Source: Pseudocercospora fijiensis CIRAD86
Lineage: Eukaryota > Ascomycota > Dothideomycetes > Mycosphaerellales > Mycosphaerellaceae
Assembly: GCF_000340215.1 (NCBI RefSeq)
Contig: NW_006921534.1
Span: 6,189,450-6,253,449, forward strand
Reading direction: 5' to 3'
DNA: 64,000 nucleotides
Shown here: piece by piece, positions 36,001-45,513 of the stretch
How the letters are laid out: each line of letters begins with the position of its first letter
Numbering within the stretch: position 1 is the stretch's first letter
Notes under the pieces: model-generated
What the model saw: only the letters and a program-made list of their open reading frames with translations
Database searches by the model: none
What the model was told of the DNA's origin: nothing
Translations under genes and position numbers: made by a program

Positions 36001-36555
36001 TGACTGTTCCCACAGGACTTTCTTGCCAGCGCGGAGGAGACTGAAAGTGACGCGGACGGCGAAGCCACGTGTAGACAAAGTCGCGCCGCAGATGTGAACC
36101 TGCTCAGGTCAGCATGTGACGGGCGGCGCGTCAAAGGCCAGACTGACCTTGGTATAGATGCCGACTTTGCCATTGAATGCGTCTTCAGCGGCATGTGGAG
36201 TGTGGCGAGTCATTGAGACTGCTTCGCGAAGGCCGCGGAGGGCATCTTCGCGGTACAGCTCGTAGAGAGTGCTCAAGTACTGCTCCTTAGACTGCCAAGG
36301 GCCATGTGGTCTGTTGGGCTCCAGCTCAATCACGTCAGAAGCGCTTGCGCTGACAGTGTCGAGATCAAGCACTTCCGCTGATGTCGGGATCTCAGGCTTG
36401 GAGAGCCAGGCGCCGCCTTCGACTTCGCCGGGCTCAAAGTACTCGCGAACTTTTGGGTTCAGTTTCGGCGGCAGAAAGCAAACCTTGGCCGTGTCGCCTT
36501 CGTGGCGAACAGCGGTTCGCGAGCGGCCGAAACGCTCTTGAAGGCCTTCGTTCAT
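33031..36555 (-). CDS. NF-X1-type zinc finger helicase (ZNFX1/Hrr1-like, SF1 Upf1 family)
   Basis: Two exons, 36555-36148 and 36099-33031 (48-bp intron, GTCAGT...GAGCAG), give 1158 residues. SF1 helicase motifs in order: Walker A GPPGTGKT at about 343-350; Walker B-like VVLIEEAAE; LVGDHKQLRP; QRRM; VDSYQGEENKVVILSLARS; and VALSRAQCGFYIFGN. A single NF-X1 finger (CDVPCGELLSCGHPCPVTC...CDTC) and a Ser-rich tail follow. Related proteins include S. pombe Hrr1, a partner of the RNA-dependent RNA polymerase in RNAi heterochromatin, and animal ZNFX1; function here is inferred from the family. A possible 156-bp 5'-UTR intron (donor GTACGT at 36718, acceptor CAACCAG ending 36563) lies upstream. Residues near 287-306 contain a tandem duplication. 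Confidence 0.88.
35588..35641 (-). repeat. Exact 27-bp tandem duplication inside the helicase gene
   Basis: Two perfect 27-bp copies (35588-35614 and 35615-35641) encode NNSNESFEN twice in a row, N-terminal to the helicase core. The length is in frame, so the protein is lengthened by nine residues without disruption. Perfect identity suggests a recent or polymorphic expansion. Confidence 0.9.
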
Positions 36556-38287
36556 GACTGTACTGGTTGAAATGCGATGTTAGTGTATGTGCGGTGTAGT
36601 GCGGTGTAGTGCGGTGTAGTGCGGTGTAGTGCGGTGTAGTGCGGTGCGAGGAGGTGAGCGATGAAGAGTTGAGGTGTTGAGGCAAACGCCGAAGGTGACG
36701 AGAGCAAGTAAGACGTACCTTCCAGCGAGCCAACTCTTGCCACCTGTACTTTGGTGTTCAGGCTGAGATGATGCAGAGAGCGCGGTAGTGGTGTTGGTGC
36801 GGAGGGGAAGTCGAAATTGCTGAAGTGAGCTTGCAGAAAGTGGAGGAAGCAATACACGTCGCGTCGCGTCGCGTTCAGCAGCTTCCCGCAGAGCAGAGCA
36901 AAGGCAAAGGCAAGCGCGTCACGCAAAACCGGTGAGCAGACCCGCATGCGAAGAAATACAAGAGCAGTAGCAGTACTGAATGGCCGCGCCGTGGATGAGT
37001 TGACTGATGGTCTTATTCACTCGCACTGCTTGCAGATTGAGGCTGGCCTGTCCGAGATTGGACGGCGATGCACAGAGGGAGTGTCGTGAGGGAAGGTGTC
37101 GATTTGCGGTTTGCGTTTGTGATCAGCATGCCGTTTGCCGTTTGCTGCATGAACCACCCGTACATCGCGGTGGCTATCCGTCCGCTCTGCGCAAAATGCA
37201 CAGCCGTGCCAGTGAACTTGAATCTATGCTTTCGTCGTGTGGAAGGACAATATCATACTCGAGATGTGAGGCAGTGGAAGCATGACCCGGTGAGCTTTCA
37301 GGACTTGGGCCCATTGAAAAAGCCGGGCTTAATCAGCCCCGAATCTTCGTTCAATAGAATCGTGCAATCTAGGCCTACAGACATCACTGTTCAGCCTGTC
37401 TCCTCAGCTAACAATGCTTCTACTCACTTACGTCACATCTGTCGCAGCTCTGGCACCCCAAAAGTGCCACGCTTTCAGCCTCCCGTCTTCACTCATGTTT
37501 TCCGTGAGCTCCCTCGGAGCGCGAGTCGATTACCTCTCTCATATGACACGTGCACATCAGAGGAAGCTCCCAATTTCGTGGGCTTAGATTGAAAGCGACT
37601 TGCTTCCATCTTTGCCTGCTTTTTCCATGCCTCCCTCTTCGAGCCCCCAGCCTAGTCGACATGATCTGCATCCCTCGCTCTGGCATGCTTTCACACTTCT
37701 GACATGTTGTTCTATCGCACCGCAGCACAAAGATACACCGTGCAGAGTGATATGTGCGGTCCGTTGTATCAGAGATGAAGTGTGAAAGTGGAGAAGAAGG
37801 TTCACCGCCCCTGAAGCCAAGCAAAAGCGGCTCTGCGGAGTGCCCAGGCCAGGCCCGCGGTCCGGGGGCAGCAACAAGAGCTCGCGGGTATTCTTGTACT
37901 CTGATTTACACTCCACCCTACAGGCTATTGAGGCTATTGTACTGTGAAGAAAGTTCAAGAGACCCTAGTGGTCTGCAACATTTCAGTTCGCTCCCTCGCA
38001 AATGCAGCTTTGGATCTGGCAAAGAAGACGCGGAGAAAGAGCAAAAACTTAGCCAGAACTTGGACAGCTGGAGCTCTGAATATCAGCCAAAAAAAATCAA
38101 CACTGCCATACAAATTGCCATACACAGCTTCACTACCACTGCCGCCGCCGCCGCCGCCACCATACAGATCTGGATCGAGAAGCGCACGCACATTGGACTC
38201 GGAAGCTGACAGGCTCCGACAGTAAAGAACAAACCTACGTCTACACAGCCCATACGCACCCTTGGCATTAGGAGCTCGCTCGCAACA
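36556..38287. other. Intergenic between divergent helicase and Spt8 genes
   Basis: 1.7 kb. It holds the decamer tandem repeat at 36591-36646, a possible 5'-UTR intron of the helicase gene (36718-36563), and a CCGCCGCCG-type run near 38140-38160. Several open frames of 90-174 codons occur on both strands, but their translations are compositionally odd and resemble no family. I regard the region as shared promoter/leader sequence. Confidence 0.5.
36591..36646. repeat. Decamer tandem repeat (GCGGTGTAGT)x5 plus partial
   Basis: Five exact copies of GCGGTGTAGT at 36591-36640, then GCGGTG. It lies 36 bp upstream of the helicase ATG, probably within its leader or a 5'-UTR intron. Confidence 0.95.
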
Positions 38288-40345
38288 ATGGCCTCCTATG
38301 ACGACGACAATGACCCGACCGCTGGGTCGCAAGACGAGGATGAAAATGAAGATGAGGAGATGGAGGACGTAAACGAGGCAGATCAAGACGCCGACCAGGA
38401 TATGGACGGCGGTGGAGATGACGATGAAGATGATGCTGGAGACGATGATGACGACGATGACAACGAGAACGATGACGACGAAGGAGACGAGCAGAATGAT
38501 ACAGACTCCCCAACGCATCGCGCAACTCAGCCCACACATACAGCGAGCAAAGACCAGCAGAATCCCGCGCTCGTCTTGACTTCTCCCTCCCCTCGCGTCT
38601 CAGCTGCGCGATCTCCCGGCGCGCGTATTGTGCAGTCATACATCCCGCCGACGCGACCAGAAGCCCTCACCGCGCAAGCGTATGACATTGTTCCCACAAT
38701 GGCTGCACCACAGAGCACCTCGATCAATGCCATTGCCGCGACACCCGACATGAAATGGGTCTTTTCGGGAGGTACGGATGGTTACGTGCGCATGTTCAAC
38801 TGGGTAGAGACTGCGAATGGCAAGGTTCCTCTGACAGTGGCGCAAAAACACCCATTTGTGGACAGCGTTATGAAGGCTGGATCGCTTTTGACGTACTGGG
38901 AGAATGAAGAGGCATTATTGCATACACCACCGAAGAACGCGGACGATGGAAAGTGGACAAGCCCGGTCTACTCGTTGGCAGTACATCACCAGGCGCTTTG
39001 GCTACTTTCCGGACTGGAGTCTGGAGGCATCAACCTTCAGACCTGCCGACACCAAGCTGGCACTCGCATCACAACCTTGAAGGAGCATACCAGTGCGGTC
39101 TCTGTCTTACAGCTGTCACAAGATGAGACGCAATTGCTTTCCGGTAGCTGGGACAAGAACATCCTGGACTGGGATCTACAGACTGGCCAGGTGAAGCGGT
39201 CATTCAAAGGCTCCGGCAGTCAAATTAGCTCCATCGAAACGAGACCCATCAGTGATCTACCAATACCCGAGGTGACTGAAATTAAGCCTGAAAGCTTGAC
39301 CTTCTCCAGCAACAATGCAGACAAGGCCGGTCTGAACTGCTTCTCCAACGGCCCTAGTAGACGACCATCAGGCATCGGCGGCGATGAGGATGCGATTGGT
39401 TCTCCGGATGGCAGTCTTTTTGGCGAAGGTGATCACGGCTCGCTCTTCGGCGACGACACAGGCGGTGCGGGCGGAGGCGGAGGTGCTGGCTTCGATGACG
39501 ACGATGATTTGACGCGAGCATTAGAAAGCGAAATGGCCGACCCAGGCCAGGATGCAGCAGCAGATCCGGATATGAGTGGCTTGGGGAGTGGAGGTCCCGT
39601 CCAGCCTGTTGAAGATATTGACCCTTCAAATCCTGCCCCAGAGCTTGCTGAAGCCGCCAAGGCTGTGAACCCGCACGCTGGCTCTGGCGCAGACTCCAAG
39701 CAAGACCATACACGACACGATCAACCAGCAGCGATCCTGACGAACGGCCTCCCACACTCCGACGAGCCTCTCACAGCACCTCCAACGAATGACGAAAGCA
39801 AACCCGACCTACCACCCCAATCAGAATCAACATTCCTCGACACCGCCATCGACGGCACGCTCCGCATCTGGGACAGACGCATGGCCACACCAGTCGCAAG
39901 CATCTCACCCTGGAACAACACTCCCCCCTGGGCCACCGGAGCCTGCTGGAGCCCGGACGGCAATTCCTTCTACGTCGGCCGGCGAAACTGCACCGTCGAC
40001 GAATACTCCATCCACCACCTGAGCACAAAACGCAGCGAACCCCACCGAACCTTCCGCTTCCAACAAGGCAGCGGACCCGTCTACGCCGTTCGCAGCATGC
40101 CGAATCGCAAACACTTGGTCTGCGCTTCTCAAGACATTCTCCGGATTTACGACCTGACGCAGCCGGAGAGCACGAAACACAGTCGTGTCCCTTTCACGAT
40201 TGTGCCGGGGCATCGAGGCGGGGTTATCAGTGCCATACACATCGATCCGTCCTGCAGGTTTATGCTTTCTGCGGCGGGGAATCGCGGGTGGGAGGGTAGT
40301 GGGACGGAGGTTTTGTTGGGGTATGAGATTGGGGGTGGTGGATGA
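38288..40345 (+). CDS. SPT8: SAGA complex subunit Spt8, WD40-repeat protein
   Basis: 685 residues, single exon, ATG at 38288 after CGCAACA. Residues 1-75 are extremely acidic (long Asp/Glu runs). The family-specific entry ARIVQSYIPPTRPEALTAQAYDIVPT and the first WD repeat (MKWVFSGGTDGYVRMFNW) follow, then further WD40 repeats (LSGSWDKNILDWDL; TAIDGTLRIWDRR; C-terminal HLVCASQDILRIYDL). A low-complexity Gly/Asp insert separates the two halves of the propeller (about residues 355-510), as in other filamentous fungi. Family knowledge: Spt8 joins Spt3 in delivering TBP to SAGA-dependent promoters in the nucleus. It shares a long divergent upstream region with the helicase gene. Confidence 0.92.
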   Translation: MASYDDDNDPTAGSQDEDENEDEEMEDVNEADQDADQDMDGGGDDDEDDAGDDDDDDDNENDDDEGDEQNDTDSPTHRATQPTHTASKDQQNPALVLTSPSPRVSAARSPGARIVQSYIPPTRPEALTAQAYDIVPTMAAPQSTSINAIAATPDMKWVFSGGTDGYVRMFNWVETANGKVPLTVAQKHPFVDSVMKAGSLLTYWENEEALLHTPPKNADDGKWTSPVYSLAVHHQALWLLSGLESGGINLQTCRHQAGTRITTLKEHTSAVSVLQLSQDETQLLSGSWDKNILDWDLQTGQVKRSFKGSGSQISSIETRPISDLPIPEVTEIKPESLTFSSNNADKAGLNCFSNGPSRRPSGIGGDEDAIGSPDGSLFGEGDHGSLFGDDTGGAGGGGGAGFDDDDDLTRALESEMADPGQDAAADPDMSGLGSGGPVQPVEDIDPSNPAPELAEAAKAVNPHAGSGADSKQDHTRHDQPAAILTNGLPHSDEPLTAPPTNDESKPDLPPQSESTFLDTAIDGTLRIWDRRMATPVASISPWNNTPPWATGACWSPDGNSFYVGRRNCTVDEYSIHHLSTKRSEPHRTFRFQQGSGPVYAVRSMPNRKHLVCASQDILRIYDLTQPESTKHSRVPFTIVPGHRGGVISAIHIDPSCRFMLSAAGNRGWEGSGTEVLLGYEIGGGG

Positions 40346-40415
40346 AAAAGGGGGTTTGGCATAAATAAATTGAGTGGATGGGGAGGTAAATTTTGTTGGG
40401 GGGGGGGGGGGGGTT

Positions 40416-40515
40416 NNNNNNNNNNNNNNNNNNNNNNNNNNNNNNNNNNNNNNNNNNNNNNNNNNNNNNNNNNNNNNNNNNNNNNNNNNNNNNNNNNNNN
40501 NNNNNNNNNNNNNNN
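40416..40515. other. Assembly gap (100 N)
   Basis: Exactly 100 Ns directly after a G homopolymer and TT. The round number indicates a scaffold gap of unknown true size, probably caused by the homopolymer. Confidence 0.98.
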
Positions 40516-40610
40516 CATGCAGGCAGGTTTCATTTTAACGCTAGGCTGGAGATGGCATGCCCGGGAGGGAGGGGGAGGAAAAAGTCTTGACATCTGTCAA
40601 CAATGTCTGT

Positions 40611-40634
40611 GCTGGCTGGCTGGCTGGCTGGCTG
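40611..40634. repeat. (GCTG)6 microsatellite
   Basis: Six perfect tandem GCTG units. Confidence 0.95.
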
Positions 40635-40875
40635 TTTTGTGAGGGGGAACGCAAGGCTGGAGATTCGAACAAAGTTTGTTTGTTATTATATGCAGTTGTC
40701 AATGTCAAGAATAGTTCTATGCTGGGTGAACGCAAGGCGGGAGAAGCGGTGGGATGGATGCACGGGATTTTCGTTCGAGAAGTCTGACGTGCAGGCGTTC
40801 AATGATGTGTGTGCTGGCTGGACGCAGCATTTGTCTGTGCTGCTGATGAACCAGGTAGAATCGCGCCATTCTTTC

Positions 40876-40910
40876 GCGTTGCGTTGCGTTGCGTTGCGTT
40901 GCGTTGCGTT
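40876..40910. repeat. (GCGTT)7 minisatellite
   Basis: Seven perfect pentamers, followed by GCTGG. Confidence 0.95.
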
Positions 40911-41462
40911 GCTGGGCGGTGTGGCTGACAAGGTGTAATAAGTATTCTATGCCGAAGCAGCGAGATCCCTGCGAGAGAGTTGGTGACAGAGAGCTCCCAC
41001 TTCCACGGCTCGTGAATACGACGGACTGCGGAGTTCTGGTCGTGGGGAATTGTATGGTGTTGATGGAGGAGCTGCGAAGTCTGATGTGTCGAATCGAGGG
41101 TTGGATGTGAGGATGTACGGTAACCATGATGATGGCCGAAGACCGCTCCTTCCAGTTTTGCACGCGCGACAACAGCACGGATCTTCGCTCAGGCCCAGGC
41201 CGAGTGCGTGATAAGTGTCGTTTGTGGATGCAAATTGCACCATACCATGCCTCCCGAAGGCGTGGCTGTCAAAGTGCTGTGCTTCCTTCACAACACGCCG
41301 CGACGACCTTGGCAAATTTTGAGTTTTCGGCAGCTGTCAACAAGAGATGGTGGATACGTGAACCACCAGAATTTTCATCTCATTGAATAGATAGGTGGTC
41401 TGCTGCACGAGAGTCGAGGAAGGGAAATTGTGCTTGTGATCGGAGCGTTGCACGTCGCCAGC

Positions 41463-42347
41463 TCATCGTAGCAAAGACGTGAATGCTTCCAGCGCCTTGT
41501 CCCAATCGCTCCTCTGCGTGGCACTCCACCCTTTCACCGCTTCCACACCAGCCAGGTCTTCTGCCATGGTGCTGGGATTCTTGGTGCCATTGAGGATTCG
41601 CACATTGCCCAGACCCAGCACCAAGGCGTAGAGAGCGACAGCTCTACTCACGTTCACACGATCTGCAACGAACGCAACAGGCTCCGATTTCAGCAGTCGT
41701 GGGTTTGCCGTCAGAGTCCAGAAGGTTTGGTAGACGACTCCCTTTTCGTTGCAGAAATGTCTGATGTCAGGATCGTAGGCAGTGTCGGCGTAGAAGCGAT
41801 TCTGAACCACCGACGGTTTCACAGTCGCTGAGTCGTAAAGGGCCTGTAACACGGGTAGGTCATAGCAGTTCGAAATGCCGAGCGTCCTGACGGCGTGAGG
41901 AACATGCGTCTCCATCGCTCTCCACGCCTCCTGCGTCCTCGCCATGGTGGAAAGTGGAGAGTGGAGAACAAGACAATCGAGGTAAGCTGGGCTCGATGCG
42001 TGTCCGGTATTATGTCGAAGGTTATGCAGCGAGCTTGCCACCGACGCATTCACTTGATCGGCGAGACTGCTTTTGGGATCGTACGGCATCTGTCTGGGAT
42101 CTTGCCCCGAGACTGAAGTGTACTTGGTCTGCAGGTAGAGATCTTCACGGCGCGTCTTTCCAGCTTCGATGGCGTCACGGATGCCCGCGCCTACCAGGTG
42201 TTCCTGATAGTGCTTTGGCTGTGCGGCAGTATCGATACCGCGAAAGCCGTTGGAGATGGCCTGCTCGACCAACACTCTGGTGCCGTCAGCTTTCCATGCC
42301 GTGCCATAGATCAGGCTCGGCATGCGCGCTGCTTTGCCCGTCGCCAT
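41463..42347 (-). CDS. Aldo-keto reductase
   Basis: 294 residues from ATG 42347 (ATCATGG context); the longer open frame begins without ATG. AKR pattern: LIYGTAWK near the start, RGIDTAAQPKHYQEHLVGAG with candidate catalytic Asp39 and Tyr47, YLQTKY (Lys75), LVLHSPL (His129), TLGISNCY, QNRFYA, and a late RILNGTKNPSTMAEDL cofactor segment. The Asp-to-Tyr spacing is longer than the classic DTAxxY, as in the fungal DTAxQPKHY subgroup. Expected to be an NADPH-dependent cytosolic oxidoreductase of a TIM-barrel fold; the substrate is unknown. The divergent region to the aquaporin gene is about 1.25 kb. Confidence 0.85.
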   Translation of the reverse strand: MATGKAARMPSLIYGTAWKADGTRVLVEQAISNGFRGIDTAAQPKHYQEHLVGAGIRDAIEAGKTRREDLYLQTKYTSVSGQDPRQMPYDPKSSLADQVNASVASSLHNLRHNTGHASSPAYLDCLVLHSPLSTMARTQEAWRAMETHVPHAVRTLGISNCYDLPVLQALYDSATVKPSVVQNRFYADTAYDPDIRHFCNEKGVVYQTFWTLTANPRLLKSEPVAFVADRVNVSRAVALYALVLGLGNVRILNGTKNPSTMAEDLAGVEAVKGWSATQRSDWDKALEAFTSLLR

Positions 42348-43598
42348 GATGGTGGTGTGACGTTTGAACGAGTCGGTGCTCGCGGAGGTCGACGATCTTC
42401 TTGAGACACGTCCAACTTTTCCAATTGCGAGGCGAATTGAACAGGCTTTGAACAGGCGCCCGCCAAATTCGACGGAGATCACGCCGCCGGCTGTTCCCGC
42501 ACCGGTTTCTTCCTCCTACACATTCCCAATCCCACCCCACCTCTATTTCTTTCGCGTGTTCTATGTTTATGCATCGCATGAGTCGCCAACATGAGCGTGT
42601 CCTGTCTCACGCGCCGACTTAATTAGACTCTTACCACACTCCCCCGTCTTCGTTTCGGTCTGTACCACCACTCCACGCCACCTCTCTCCGTGCTGATGAG
42701 GTCGACGTCGCTACCAGCCTTGTGGCGTGGAACTCTGGCCGTATCACAGCAAGAGCAGCTCCACCCGGACGACGGACGTCGTGGATCCCGTGTGCACACG
42801 GACAATTGGATCATCCGCATGCGACGGCCTGCGAACGTCTCGAGAGGACCAGCATGGCGTGTCGACAATAGACGTCAACGCGCCGCCGAACTTCTCGCCA
42901 GCCACGTCTGAAGGAAGCCGTCACCGTCACAACCCATGTCGGCCGGCATTTTGCTATAGGCAACCAGGCCCCGGCACTCGACAGTCTCGACTAGAATAGT
43001 GGGTGCCCGCCGTCGTCATTTCATCGCGTGTCGCAATCGCAGGCCCCGGAATGCGTGCATCCTCCACTCACCGCGCGACTTGTCCTGCTGTGTACCTGGC
43101 CAACCCCTGCTCACGCCCGACCTGCAGCCGCGCAAGGCTGTGTTGACAAGGCCTCCCTGGCCACGTCGACTCGATCTCTAACTCGGGGCTCGAGATCGAG
43201 CGGATACCGCTGCACAAGATGGCGGATTGCGCGACACTTTTCTGGACCCGCTGACTTCAGGGCAAATTGCAGCCTGCTCGATGGCGGGGGTCGAATCAAG
43301 TCGACACCGTCGGTAAGGTTGTAGCTGAAAACGCCTTTTGTAGGTCCAATGATCCGCCAGCCATCACTTGGCCATCGTTTTTTTCCCTTTCCGTCGGCAC
43401 CACCCACATACGTATAACTTTCATACGCCTGCTGCTGCTTTCACTGTTGTACACATGTTCTCTGATCACGACATTGCTGGAGCTTCTACTCGATCTTCAG
43501 AAGTCCTCCCTGACCTGCCCGACTTTGCAAGCTACCGACTTGGACCGGTTCGCAACCCACCAAGACACATTGATCCTCCGACATCACAACCCGCCAAC
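42348..43598. other. Divergent intergenic region (AKR / aquaporin)
   Basis: Promoters of both genes. The aquaporin frame is open upstream of the chosen start (in-frame ATGs at 43368 and 43455), so part of 43368-43598 may be coding. Pyrimidine tracts precede 43368. Nothing else is recognised. Confidence 0.45.
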
Positions 43599-45332
43599 AT
43601 GGCAACGCCCACGCCTCTCTTTGAGCAGCCTGTGGGAGCTGCTGCTGCTGCTGCCGCTACCCCGGACCTCGAGGCTCAGACTCCTGCTCCCGAGGCTCAT
43701 CCCTCAGACAACAAGCAGTATCAAGGTGTGCCTCCAGTCGGAGTAACGCCGCCCAGACATCAGTCTACGGCGCGGTCAAGAAAACCCAGCAATGCCTCAA
43801 ATATGGAAGGCTCACACTTCCCTCGTCTAGAATTCGACTTCGGCGACGATAGCCAGAGCCAAGCTCCTCCACCTCAGCGGAATCCTTCTCGGCAGCAGGT
43901 CATGAGATGGGGACCACCACCACCCACCGAGTACGACGAATACGAACGTCCTTTCTATCCTCGCCCTCCTCATGACTACGGTCGACCCATGCGGTCGAAT
44001 ACCATGCGATCCGCCCGAACCACAGCTGCTGCCGATTACTGGGGCGAAGATGCGGACTACTACAACCGACCACACCGACGCATGGGTTCTCTGAGAGAGT
44101 CGGATGAGTGGAGGTCTCAGGTTGGTGGTGGCGGACGCGGTCCTCCCACGCGACGAGGGCCTCCGTATTCGGAATACGACGACGACCCTGATGATGACGA
44201 GAGACCACTTCGAAGACGAGCTAGAAAGCCACCAAGCGAGAAGAGCGCAACTCCGCCGCCGGAAATCATCTATCGATTGCCCTTCACCGAATGGATGAAT
44301 AAATCCGTGAAAGCTCGTGAGTCGAATCGAGCGAAGTTGTAGGGCAGAGGACTTTTGACTGACTACGAACAGATTTCGTCGCTACACTGGGTGAATTCTT
44401 CGGGACGACCATGTTCTTGTTCTTTGCATTTGCCGGTACACAAGTCGCCAACATCGGATCCAGCGGGAATCAAGATCAGACCACAACGAACGCATCGACT
44501 GGTTTTAGTCCCATTGTGCTGCTCTACATCTCGCTATCATTCGGCTTCAGTCTGATGGTGAATGTTTGGGTCTTCTTCCGTATTTCAGGTGGACTGTAAG
44601 TTACCGTCTCATCACCACACAAAGAATTTTGCTGACAGAATCCCGCAGATTCAATCCCGCCGTCACTCTCGCGATGGTCATCGTCCAAGGTGTAGGAGTC
44701 GTACGAGCAGTCTTGCTGGTCGGCGCGCAGATTTGCGGTGCGATCTTCAGCTCCTACATCGTATCCGTACTCTTCCCAACAACATTCAACGTGCGCACCA
44801 CATTATCCGACGGCACATCCGTCGTCCGAGGTGTCTTTGTGAGTAGTGCGACACTCACTTATACCATCATCCCCCAGCTAACCAAAGCGTAGATCGAAGC
44901 CCTCCTCACCGCCGAACTCGTCTTCACAATCTACATGCTGGCAAACGAAAAGCACAAAGCAACCTTCATGGCCCCAATCGGTATCGGTCTCGCCCTCTTC
45001 ATCGCCGAAATGGTCGGTGTCTATTATACAGGCGGAAGTCTGAATCCGGCCCGATCTTTCGGTCCTTGTGTCATCTCCGGCGTTTGGGATTCCGAACATT
45101 GGATTTACTGTAAGTTTCGCCCCAACGTTTCGCATCTCATCGTGTCAGTGTCACTGACGTTTTTTTGTTTGCAGGGATCGGTCCTTGCGCTGGTGCTTTC
45201 ATAGCTTTTGGTTTCTATCGCTTTATCAAGATGCTGGAATATGAAATGGCGAATCCTGGACAAGAGAGTTCGAGTAAAGAGGAGGCTGCGGCGGAGGCCG
45301 CGGAAATGACACCGAAGAAGGAGAGTGTGTAG
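43599..45332 (+). CDS. Aquaporin (MIP family) with long N-terminal extension
   Basis: Five exons: 43599-44316, 44373-44595, 44649-44838, 44893-45109 and 45175-45332 (introns 53-65 bp, all GT-AG), giving 501 residues. The first ~235 residues are hydrophilic, rich in Pro, Arg and Asp, with a poly-Ala run near residues 13-20. The channel follows: ATLGEFFGTTMFLFFAFAGT as TM1, NPA box 1 in GGLFNPAVTLAM, NPA box 2 in GGSLNPARSFGP, and HWIYWIGPCAGAF in TM6. NPARSFGP is typical of water-selective aquaporins rather than aquaglyceroporins (NPARDFGPR). The tail is Glu/Ala-rich. The start was chosen for its AACATGG context; in-frame ATGs at 43368 and 43455 are alternatives. Membrane water channel; the extension may be regulatory. 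Confidence 0.88.
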
Positions 45333-45513
45333 CGCTCATGATGCCGGAACGATAATGTCGATATTTATTGTATTTGGTACCCCTAGCGAAGGAGGTTTAC
45401 CGTTTTGGCATGTGCGGAGATAGAAGCGACTCGGGAACTTTTTTGGATTTTGTATAGCGACACAACAATGGAAAACATTCTCTTCTTCTTCAATCCGCTT
45501 GAGTAACTCGACT

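Larger units (their letters stand above)
40346..41462. other. Convergent intergenic region with assembly gap and microsatellites
   Basis: Lies between the Spt8 and aldo-keto reductase stop codons. It contains a G homopolymer (about 40398-40413), 100 Ns, a (GCTG)n run and a (GCGTT)7 run. Short open frames across the Ns are artefacts. No gene is recognised. Confidence 0.6.

Noticed and set aside
36591..36646. CRISPR-like short tandem repeat
   Set aside because: No spacers between units and a eukaryotic context; simple tandem repeat.
37068..37592. 174-codon plus-strand open frame upstream of Spt8
   Set aside because: No recognisable domain, in a leader/promoter region, and other frames of similar length overlap it.
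40370..40642. Open frames running through the N gap
   Set aside because: Artefacts of translating Ns and a G homopolymer.
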